Shown here: piece after piece, positions 1 to 5,667 of the stretch
How the letters are laid out: every line of letters starts with the position of its first letter
How positions within the stretch are numbered: position 1 is the stretch's first letter
From: Deltaproteobacteria bacterium
GTDB taxonomy: Bacteria; Myxococcota; Myxococcia; Myxococcales; Myxococcaceae
DNA: 5,667 nt
Reading direction: 5' to 3'
Assembly (NCBI GenBank): GCA_016875515.1
Contig: VGRA01000203.1
Location: 1 to 5,667 of the forward strand
Translations under genes and position numbers: made by a program
Notes under the pieces: model-generated
Database searches by the model: none
The model's input: only the letters and a program-made list of their open reading frames with translations
Told to the model about the DNA's origin: nothing

Positions 1-1409
1 GCAAGGTGGAGCAGGCGGTCATCACCGTCCCCGCCTACTTCGACGACGCGCAGCGCCAGGCCACCCGGGACGCCGGCCGCGTGGCCGGGCTGGAGGTGCT
101 GCGGCTGCTCAACGAGCCCACCGCGGCGGCGCTCGCCTACGGCCTGGACAAGGGCAGCCAGGGCACCTTCGCCGTGTACGATCTGGGCGGCGGCACGTTC
201 GACATCTCCATCCTGGAGCTGGTGGACGGCGTCTTCCAGGTGAAGAGCACCGGCGGGGACTCGGCGCTGGGCGGGGACGACTTCGACCGCGCGCTCGCCG
301 GCAAGGCCATGGAGGCCTGGGGGCTCTCCTCCCCCACCCCGGCCGAGGCGCAGTCGCTGCTCTTCGCGGCCCGCGCGGCCAAGGAGGCGCTGACTGACGC
401 GGACGAGGTGACGTTCGAGACGCTCGGGCGCAGCCTGCGCGTCAGCCGAGCGGAGTTCGAGGCGGCCATCGCGCCGCTGGTGGCCCGCACCGGCACCGTC
501 TGCCGCCGCGCGCTGCGGGACGCGCAGGTGGAGGCGTCCGCGCTGGACGGCGTCATCCTGGTGGGCGGCAGCACGCGGGTGCCCGCCGTCCGCACGTTCG
601 TGCAAGGGCTGTTCGGCCGCGAGCCGCTCGCGGACATTGACCCGGACCAGGTGGTGGCGCTGGGGGCGGCGGTGCAGGCGGACCTGCTCACCAACCAGTC
701 CCGGCAGGACGAGGTGCTGCTCCTGGACGTGCTGCCCCTGTCCCTGGGGCTGGAGACCATGGGCGGCGTGGTGGAGAAGGTCATCCCCCGCAACAGCACC
801 ATCCCGGTGGCCCGCGCCCAGCTCTTCACCACCTTCCAGGAGGGCCAGAACGCCATGGACATCCACGTCCTGCAGGGCGAGCGCGAGCTGGTGGAGGACT
901 GCCGCTCGCTGGCGCGCTTCCGGCTCTCCGGCATCCCGCCGCTGCCCCCCGGGGCGGCGCGCGTGGAGGTGACCTTCTCGGTGGACGCGGACGGGCTGCT
1001 CAAGGTGTCAGCCAAGGAGCTCTCCACCGGTGTGGAGCAGGCGGTCACGGTGAAGCCCTCGCACGGCCTGACCGACGAAGAGATTGAGACCATGCTGCTC
1101 GACGCCATCGAGCACGCCGAGGACGACATCACGGTGCGGCAGCTGCGCGAGCAGCGCGTGGAGGCCACGCGGCTGCTCAAGGACGCTCACAAGCAGCTGG
1201 AGCAGAACGGCGACCTGCTCTCGCCGGAGGAGCTGCTCGCCATCCGCCAGGCCTGCGCCGCGGTGGAGTCCGCCGCCTCGGGCAGGGATCACCTGGCCAT
1301 CAAGGACGCCATTGCCGCGCTGGACGTGGCGAGCCGCCCGTTCGCCGAGCGCATCATGGACCGGACACTGGGCAACGCCCTGTCCGGCCACCGGGTAGAG
1401 GAGTTCTGA
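1..1409 (+). CDS. hscA: Fe-S cluster assembly chaperone HscA (Hsp70 family), 5' end missing
   Basis: HscA is the dedicated Hsp70 of the ISC pathway. With the J-protein HscB it binds the scaffold IscU in the cytoplasm and uses ATP hydrolysis to drive [2Fe-2S] transfer to apoproteins. The frame is open from the left edge (first full codon at base 3), so about 469 codons are present of the roughly 600-620 usual for the family; the N-terminal part of the ATPase domain lies outside. Visible Hsp70 signatures in order: [13 protein letters not shown] near the start, [13 protein letters not shown], the phosphate-binding [10 protein letters not shown] (bases 180-209) and the adenosine-binding [10 protein letters not shown] (from 555). 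The linker and beta substrate-binding domain start near 720 with [15 protein letters not shown]. HscA rather than DnaK is indicated by [32 protein letters not shown] and [13 protein letters not shown], which closely follow E. coli HscA as I recall it, and by the short tail ending GHRVEEF with no glycine-rich DnaK-type end. The immediately following ferredoxin confirms an isc operon. No damage is visible. Confidence 0.96.
   Translation, partial: KVEQAVITVPAYFDDAQRQATRDAGRVAGLEVLRLLNEPTAAALAYGLDKGSQGTFAVYDLGGGTFDISILELVDGVFQVKSTGGDSALGGDDFDRALAGKAMEAWGLSSPTPAEAQSLLFAARAAKEALTDADEVTFETLGRSLRVSRAEFEAAIAPLVARTGTVCRRALRDAQVEASALDGVILVGGSTRVPAVRTFVQGLFGREPLADIDPDQVVALGAAVQADLLTNQSRQDEVLLLDVLPLSLGLETMGGVVEKVIPRNSTIPVARAQLFTTFQEGQNAMDIHVLQGERELVEDCRSLARFRLSGIPPLPPGAARVEVTFSVDADGLLKVSAKELSTGVEQAVTVKPSHGLTDEEIETMLLDAIEHAEDDITVRQLREQRVEATRLLKDAHKQLEQNGDLLSPEELLAIRQACAAVESAASGRDHLAIKDAIAALDVASRPFAERIMDRTLGNALSGHRVEEF
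1398..1403 (+). promoter_or_regulatory. Ribosome binding site of fdx
   Basis: GAGGAG lies inside the last codons of hscA, ten bases before the ATG at 1414. It supports that ATG as the fdx start. Because it sits within the hscA coding end, with only four bases between the two genes, translation of fdx is probably coupled to that of hscA. Confidence 0.75.
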
Positions 1410-1413
1410 CGCC

Positions 1414-1797
1414 ATGCCGAGGGTGACACTGCACGGGCCGTTCGAGACGAAGACGGTGGAGGTGGCCGAGGGCACCACGCTGCTCGAGGCGGCCGAGGCG
1501 GCCTCCGCCCAGGTGGGCCACGTCTGCGGCGGGGTGTGCGCCTGCTCCACCTGCCACGTCTGGGTGAAGCAGGGGCTGGAGTCCCTCTCCGAGCAGGCGG
1601 ACGACGAGATGGACCGCCTGGACCAGGCGTTCGACGTGAAGGCCTCCAGCCGGCTGGCCTGCCAGGCCCACGTGGGAAAGGCGGACGTGGAGGTGCAAGT
1701 GACGCAGGAGTCCCTGTCCGCCTACATGGACGAGAACCCCCACGTTCGGAAGGCGCTGGAGGCCGAGGGGAAGTGGCCGCCCAAGCGGGGCGTATGA
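1414..1797 (+). CDS. fdx: ISC-type [2Fe-2S] ferredoxin
   Basis: This 127-residue protein is the adrenodoxin-type ferredoxin of the ISC system, a cytoplasmic electron carrier that supplies reducing equivalents during cluster assembly on IscU. The ligand pattern is clear: Cys38-x5-Cys44-x2-Cys47 and Cys83, in the contexts HVCGGVCACSTCHVW and SRLACQA. An additional Cys42 inside the loop matches the extra, non-ligand cysteine that E. coli Fdx has in its CEKSCACTTC motif, which separates ISC ferredoxins from plant-type ones. The acidic stretch ADDEMDRLDQAFDV (residues 62-75) corresponds to the partner-binding helix of the family. The protein is slightly longer than E. coli Fdx (111 residues), with a charged tail from about residue 97 ending WPPKRGV. 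The start is fixed by the ribosome binding site and by the N-terminal strand MPRVTLHG. The gene follows hscA by four bases and is co-transcribed with it. The ISC assignment is firm from motif and context together. Confidence 0.96.
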   Translation: MPRVTLHGPFETKTVEVAEGTTLLEAAEAASAQVGHVCGGVCACSTCHVWVKQGLESLSEQADDEMDRLDQAFDVKASSRLACQAHVGKADVEVQVTQESLSAYMDENPHVRKALEAEGKWPPKRGV

Positions 1798-1801
1798 GTG
1801 C

Positions 1802-1830
1802 TTGACGGCGGCGGGGCCACTCTGTAGAAG
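1802..1830 (+). promoter_or_regulatory. Sigma70-like promoter for tRNA-Leu
   Basis: TTGACG at 1802-1807 (five of six bases of the consensus -35) is separated by exactly 17 bases from TAGAAG at 1825-1830 (four of six of the consensus -10). Transcription would start near 1837, about a dozen bases before the mature tRNA 5' end, a normal leader for RNase P processing. The -35 box begins only four bases after the fdx stop codon. The assignment rests on sequence match and position only. Confidence 0.65.
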
Positions 1831-1848
1831 GCCGCACGCCGCGCACCT

Positions 1849-1932
1849 GCCCAGGTGGTGGAATTGGTAGACACACTAGATTCAGGGTCTAGCGCCTGCA
1901 AGGGCATGGAGGTTCGAGTCCTCTCCTGGGCA
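1849..1932 (+). tRNA. tRNA-Leu (anticodon CAG)
   Basis: The full cloverleaf can be folded by eye. The acceptor stem pairs GCCCAGG (1849-1855) with CCTGGGC (1925-1931), followed by discriminator A1932, the identity base expected for leucine. The D arm has GTG (1858-1860) paired with CAC (1872-1874) around a loop containing TTGGTAGA. The anticodon stem CTAGA/TCTAG (1876-1880 and 1888-1892) carries loop TTCAGGG, giving anticodon CAG, which reads CUG, the dominant leucine codon in this GC-rich window. A long class II variable arm follows (about 1893-1907; GCC pairs with GGC), as required for tRNA-Leu. The T arm is GGAGG-TTCGAGT-CCTCT with one G-U pair. The 3' CCA is not encoded (CAC follows the discriminator), so it must be added by tRNA nucleotidyltransferase. 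The gene has its own promoter and terminator. Confidence 0.97.
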
Positions 1933-1940
1933 CACCGGCA

Positions 1941-1968
1941 AGCCCGCCTCACACGAGGCGGGCTTTTT
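1941..1968 (+). terminator. Rho-independent terminator after tRNA-Leu
   Basis: A perfect 10-bp GC-rich stem, AGCCCGCCTC (1941-1950) with GAGGCGGGCT (1955-1964), closes an ACAC tetraloop and runs into five T residues (1964-1968). It starts eight bases after the tRNA ends. It is the only convincing intrinsic terminator in the window and probably also stops any transcript reading through from hscA-fdx. Confidence 0.92.
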
Positions 1969-2026
1969 CGTTTCCGGCTCATGGACCGCTCCAGCCGGAG
2001 CCGGACCGCCACCACCTCGGGTCCCC

Positions 2027-3021
2027 GTGCCTGCCCTCCTCTTCGCCCTGCTGCTCACCGCCCCCGCGCCGCACGTCCCCACCGGGGCCCCGGAGACGCA
2101 GGTGCCGAAGCCGCGCGGCATGTCCGGGGACGTGCCCCGCAAGCGCTCCGGGCTGGACGGCGCGGGGGTGGCGCCCGTGTCATTCAATCCGGACACCGGG
2201 TTCGGCTACGGCGCGGTGGGCGGCATCTACTTATCCTCGCCGGGGTACGTGCCGTACCGGTACGCGCTGGCGGCGCAGGTGTTCTTCACCACCCGCGGCG
2301 TGCAGAGCCATTGGCTTCGCTTCGACGCGCCGGACCTGCTGCCGCGGCTGCGGCTGGAGGTGCGGGCCGAGCAGTCACGCGAGCTGTTCTCTCCCTGGTA
2401 AGGCCCCGGCAACCAGAGCGCCCCGGAGGCCTTGGGCGCGCTCGTGGGCAGCCGTGGCTACGCCTATGACTTGCTGCAGCCCGGCGGCTTCGTCCGGTTG
2501 CGCGGCAAGCCCGTGGAGAAACTGCCCGCGTTCCAGCCCTACCTGGGGCTGGACTACCACCTCACCCGCGTGCGGACGTACGCCGGCAGCGTGCTTGCGC
2601 GCGAGCAGCCGCGCGGCATGGCGGGAGGCCACGCGCTGCAGGGCATGGCCGGGGTGCTGTGGGACACCCGCGACGACGAGAACAACCCCAGCCGAGGCGG
2701 GCGGGATGAGCTCCGCGCGGGGGTGTGCCGCGCAACCGCTACGCCGGGGCGGTCAAGGCGTTCGTCAATGCGGAGCTGCGCTGGCTGCCCTACGAGTTCC
2801 CCCCGTGGAAGGCCCCCGTGCCGGTGGGTGGCCTGCTCTTCGCGGACGCGGGCCGACTGTGGCAAGCGGGCACCCCGGACGGCGGCTTCCTCGCCTGTCA
2901 CCCGGGGGTGGGGGCGGGGCTGCGCGTGGTGCGGCGGGCCGCGGTGCGTCGCTTCGACACGGGCTTGGAGGTGGAGACCCGCCGCCTGGCCTTCTACGTC
3001 TCCTTCGGCCACATGTTTTGA
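2027..3021 (+). pseudogene. Broken Omp85-type outer membrane beta-barrel protein (BamA/TamA-like barrel, no POTRA)
   Basis: The likely start is GTG at 2027, giving a hydrophobic signal-like N-terminus ([15 protein letters not shown]) but no good ribosome binding site. The first piece reads [35 protein letters not shown] and [12 protein letters not shown], the style of barrel-only 'surface antigen' outer membrane proteins; no POTRA repeat precedes it. TAA at 2399-2401 stops the frame after residue 124, yet the same frame continues sensibly as [12 protein letters not shown], then [18 protein letters not shown] and [17 protein letters not shown] to about 2715. Coding sense then jumps to another frame, with [20 protein letters not shown] (from 2725) through FADAGRLWQ to a final aromatic strand [10 protein letters not shown] ending in Phe, the usual barrel C-terminal signal. 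That final frame has its own stop (TGA, 2707) just upstream, so it cannot be an independent longer gene. The frame change needs a net loss of 3k+1 bases, and the strands normally expected between these motifs appear absent, so an internal deletion is likely. One nonsense and one frameshift or deletion together make a functional product unlikely. The family is recalled, not searched; the substrate is unknown. Confidence 0.8.
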
Positions 3022-3062
3022 GTGACGGGGCGCGCGGCCCTGTGCGAAGCACGGCGGCCAGC

Positions 3063-5667
3063 ATGGGGACGATCGCGCAGGAGGCGGCACGGCAGGTGTC
3101 GGCCCAGGGGCCATGGCTGCTCGCGGCATTCAGTGCGGCGCTGGGCCTGTCGTGGCTCGAGCAACGGGTGGGCGAGGCCGAGGGGCGCCGTGCGCGCCTT
3201 GTCCACGCAGGGCTGCTGGGTGCGTCCGTGCTGGGCATGCTGTGGCTTGCGTGGAAGAAGGCCTGGCTGGGCGACGACGCCTTCATCAGCTTCCGGTATG
3301 CGCAGAACTTCGCCCGCGGCGAGGGGCTCGTCTTCAACCCGGGCGAGTGGGTGGAGGGCTACACCAACTTCCTGTGGACCGCGGGCCTGGGGCTGCTGGC
3401 GAAGGTGGGCGCGGACATCCCGCATGCCGCGCTGGCCGGAAACCTTGCCGCCGCGGCGGCCACGCTGGGGGTGGTAGCCGCCACGGCGCGCCGCACCTCG
3501 GGAGGCACGGTCCCCTTCGCGGCGTTGGCGCTCGGGCTCGGGTACACGTTCACCACGTGGGCCACTTCCGGACTGGAGACCATGCCGGCCGCGCTGGCGG
3601 TGGCCGTGGCGGGGTACCTGCTCACGCGGGAGGGGGCACGCTGGGAGGTGGCCACCGGCCTTGCGCTCGCGGCCGCGGCGCTGATGCGGCCGGACCACGT
3701 GCTGTTCAGCGCGGCGGCCGGCGCGGCGCTGGTGTTGGAGGATGTTGCGCACCGGCGGCTGTTTCCCCTCAAGGAACGGCTGCCCCGCCTGCTGCGCGTG
3801 GGCGTGCCGTTCCTCGCGGTGTACGGGACGTACTTCCTGCTGCGCTGGCACGCCTACGGCGACCGCTTCCCCAACACCTACTACGCCAAGTCCGGCGGCA
3901 GCGCGTACGTGGAGCAGGGGCTCGTGTACCTGGCCGCCTTCGCTGCCACCTCGGGCGCGTGGGCCTGGGGATGGCTGGGGCCGCTCGCGGGGGGCTGGCG
4001 TCAGCTGCCCGCCCCGGCGCTTCGTTTCGTGCTGTTCGCCGGCCTCTCCTGCGTGGGCTACGGCGCGTACGTGGTGCGGGTGGGCGGGGACTTCATGCTC
4101 AACCGCTTCTTCGTCTCCGTGCTGCCGCTGGCCGCGGTTGCGCTGGAGGCGGGGCTGCGGCGGGCGAGCGCACCGCGCTTCGCGGCCGTGGCGGGGGCGG
4201 CGTGCGTGGCAGCCGCGGTGGTGCCGGTGCCGCTCATCGGCCCCGGGCAGAAACGGTGGCACCTGGCCGCCGAGGAGACGTTCTACAAGGTGACGCAGCT
4301 GCGGCCGCTGCGGGTGGAGAGCCCGTACTTCGACGTCGGGCAGCAGATGGCGGCGCGCTTCCACGGGCGCGGCCTTCACCCGCGCTTCGCGGTGGACTGC
4401 GTGGGGATGGTGGCCTTCTACGGCCAGCTGCCGCTGGTGGACCGCTTCGGCCTGACCAACCGGCGCATCGCCCACAAGCCCATCTCCAGGCGGGGACGGC
4501 CGGGGCACGAGAAGTGGGGGGACACCGGGGACCTGGTGGCGGAGCGGGCAGTGCTGTCCAAGGACCCGGTGTGGCCCGGGTACGACGCGGCCGCGCGCCT
4601 GCGGGTGGACGGCGGCACGTACTACCTCGTCCAGTGGGACGACGGCTTCATCCGTGACCTCAAGGAGGCCCTGCCGGGCGTGGCGGTTCCGGACCCGGCC
4701 CGCGGCGTCCAGCGCGCCGTAGGGCTCACCAGCTGGGCCGAGCGCGCGGACGCGCTGCGCTTCTTCGAGGTCTTCCTCGCCCACGCTGCCTCGCGGGACG
4801 AGTGGCTTGCGCCGCTGCGGGAGAGCGTGCGCCCCTACCCGCTCGCCCCGGCAGAAGGCGGCACACAGGGCAGCGCGAGGCTGGAGCGCCAGACGGCCAA
4901 CGGCGCCACGTTCGACGAGGCGCTCGTCACCGCGGACGCGGGCGAGGTGCGGACCGGCGCGGCGCGCGTGGCGCTGGGCACCCTGCAGGTGGACGAGCTG
5001 CGGGCAAAGGTGACCGCCCCGCCGGGCGCGCGCGTCCGGTTGGAGGTGGAGGTGGGCGGCAGCGTGGCCTGCCGCTTCTCCCTGCCCGCGTCCGGGTCAG
5101 GCCGCTCCCGCTGCGCGCTCGGCGTGGCGCGCGGCCGGGAAGGCACGCTGTGGGCGCGGGACGAGGACGAGCGGCCCGGCATGGACATCCGGGTGGAGGG
5201 GCTGCACGGGCCTGCCGCCTCCGAGGACATCGGGGTGCGGCTGGCGGCGGGGAAGGCCTCCGCCGCGCTGCTGCGCGCGGCGGTGGAGGAGCTGGGGCCG
5301 GACGCGCCGGAGCTGCAGGCGCTGGCAGTCGGTGCCCGGCTCCGGGAAGACTTCGAGCAGGCCACCTTCCCGCCGCAGGTGCAGGTGTCCGGCGAGGCCT
5401 TCGGCACCGGGCCCGTCCGCGGCGCGCTGGCGGCGCAGGGGGCCCTCACCGGCCAGTCCGGCGCCTGGCTGCTCAACAGCTTCCACGGCGGGGACGGGGC
5501 GCGGGGCCGGCTGTCCCTGCCACTGGAGGGCCGGGGCAGCGTGTCGGTGCGGGTGGGCGGCGGCGGGGACTGCCAGGCGACCTTCGTGGGGGTGGAGGTG
5601 GACGGCGCGGTGGTGGCCCGGGTGTGCGGGCGCAACGACGAGGTGCTGCGCCCGGAGGCGCTCGGCT
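3063..5667 (+). CDS. GT-C membrane glycosyltransferase (AftB-like) with beta-rich C-terminal module, 3' end missing
   Basis: The frame is open from ATG 3063 to the right edge (868 codons, no stop). GTG 3042 is an alternative start; neither has a strong ribosome binding site. The first half is polytopic, with hydrophobic segments near residues 17-32, 46-64, 100-117, 122-142, 150-165, 174-187, 196-220, 246-260, 284-305, 318-339, 348-365 and 373-393. Between the second and third lies [13 protein letters not shown] (70-82) then [14 protein letters not shown] (92-105). Asp71-Asp72 matches the acidic pair in the first periplasmic loop of GT-C enzymes, which use polyprenyl-phosphate sugars, and the wider motif resembles AftB-type arabinofuranosyltransferases. 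Further family-like motifs are TSGLET (168-173), MRPDH (208-212), [12 protein letters not shown] (265-276) and VGGDFM (340-345). A soluble, probably periplasmic part follows, with VDRFGLTN (459-466) and GHEKWGD (481-487). From about 600 the chain looks beta-rich, and 763 onward ([27 protein letters not shown]) resembles an accessory module seen with carbohydrate-active enzymes. Donor and acceptor cannot be told from sequence. The gene follows the damaged barrel gene by 41 bases, so it may share its transcript. Confidence 0.82.
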   Translation, partial: MGTIAQEAARQVSAQGPWLLAAFSAALGLSWLEQRVGEAEGRRARLVHAGLLGASVLGMLWLAWKKAWLGDDAFISFRYAQNFARGEGLVFNPGEWVEGYTNFLWTAGLGLLAKVGADIPHAALAGNLAAAAATLGVVAATARRTSGGTVPFAALALGLGYTFTTWATSGLETMPAALAVAVAGYLLTREGARWEVATGLALAAAALMRPDHVLFSAAAGAALVLEDVAHRRLFPLKERLPRLLRVGVPFLAVYGTYFLLRWHAYGDRFPNTYYAKSGGSAYVEQGLVYLAAFAATSGAWAWGWLGPLAGGWRQLPAPALRFVLFAGLSCVGYGAYVVRVGGDFMLNRFFVSVLPLAAVALEAGLRRASAPRFAAVAGAACVAAAVVPVPLIGPGQKRWHLAAEETFYKVTQLRPLRVESPYFDVGQQMAARFHGRGLHPRFAVDCVGMVAFYGQLPLVDRFGLTNRRIAHKPISRRGRPGHEKWGDTGDLVAERAVLSKDPVWPGYDAAARLRVDGGTYYLVQWDDGFIRDLKEALPGVAVPDPARGVQRAVGLTSWAERADALRFFEVFLAHAASRDEWLAPLRESVRPYPLAPAEGGTQGSARLERQTANGATFDEALVTADAGEVRTGAARVALGTLQVDELRAKVTAPPGARVRLEVEVGGSVACRFSLPASGSGRSRCALGVARGREGTLWARDEDERPGMDIRVEGLHGPAASEDIGVRLAAGKASAALLRAAVEELGPDAPELQALAVGARLREDFEQATFPPQVQVSGEAFGTGPVRGALAAQGALTGQSGAWLLNSFHGGDGARGRLSLPLEGRGSVSVRVGGGGDCQATFVGVEVDGAVVARVCGRNDEVLRPEALG

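Noticed and set aside
137..1180. A 347-residue open frame on the - strand opposite hscA
   Set aside because: It is Ser/Arg-rich with no motif and is opposite a firmly identified Hsp70 gene, so it is a GC-driven shadow.
1798..1848. Possible fdx terminator (GGCC repeats near 1815 and 1831)
   Set aside because: The stem would be only four pairs with an 11-base loop and no T-run, and the stretch is better explained as a tRNA promoter.
1905..1935. tRNA 3' end as an attachment site for an integrated element
   Set aside because: I found no second copy of the tRNA 3' end in the window and no integrase or mobile gene beside it; the strong terminator follows directly.
1855..2469. A 204-residue + strand frame starting inside the tRNA
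   Set aside because: It begins within tRNA-Leu, crosses the terminator and overlaps the barrel remnant in another frame with Arg/Ala/Pro-rich low-complexity sequence.
2725..3021. The 98-residue C-terminal barrel piece as an independent small gene starting at GTG 2725
   Set aside because: The sequence is clearly the end of an outer membrane barrel, with no signal peptide and no ribosome binding site. It makes sense only as the displaced tail of the gene starting at 2027.
3113..4657. A 514-residue + strand frame within the glycosyltransferase
   Set aside because: It is Ala/Gly/Arg-rich low-complexity translation in the wrong frame. The overlapping frame from 3063 has hydrophobic segments and conserved motifs and continues unbroken to the window end.
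2994..4784. A 596-residue open frame on the - strand
   Set aside because: It is antisense to the glycosyltransferase and very rich in Arg, His, Gly and Pro with no recognisable motif. Long antisense frames are expected in sequence with this GC content, and the + strand frame has clear GT-C motifs.

Overview
The window is very GC-rich, with G or C at nearly every third codon position, and every supported gene lies on the + strand. The gene content (an ISC-type hscA-fdx pair, a barrel-only Omp85-type outer membrane protein and a large GT-C membrane glycosyltransferase) and the codon use suggest a Gram-negative, high-GC deltaproteobacterium-type organism, most likely a myxobacterium (Myxococcota). 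That assignment is inferred from style and composition, not from a database match.

Layout: (1) 1-1409 is the 3' three-quarters of hscA, the specialised Hsp70 of iron-sulfur cluster assembly, cut by the left edge. (2) 1414-1797 is fdx, the ISC [2Fe-2S] ferredoxin, four bases after hscA with a clear ribosome binding site inside the hscA end. These two are the tail of an isc operon. (3) 1802-1968 is a compact tRNA unit: a sigma70-like promoter just after the fdx stop, a tRNA-Leu with anticodon CAG and a long variable arm, and a strong rho-independent terminator. No terminator is visible between fdx and the tRNA, so the isc operon may end at the same terminator. (4) 2027-3021 is the remnant of an outer membrane beta-barrel gene. 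It has an in-frame TAA where homologues probably have a Tyr codon, and a later frame change that looks like an internal deletion. (5) 3063 to the right edge is one long open frame with no stop. It encodes a polytopic GT-C glycosyltransferase resembling AftB-type enzymes, followed by a periplasmic domain and a beta-rich C-terminal module that resembles an accessory sugar-binding domain.

Functionally, the left third supplies Fe-S cluster maturation (HscA works with HscB and IscU upstream; the ferredoxin supplies electrons). The right half concerns the envelope: a decayed outer membrane protein beside a probable lipid-linked-sugar glycosyltransferase. I see no CRISPR array, insertion sequence, phage gene or recognisable defence system. 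The points most worth checking are the doubly damaged barrel gene and the domain architecture of the glycosyltransferase.
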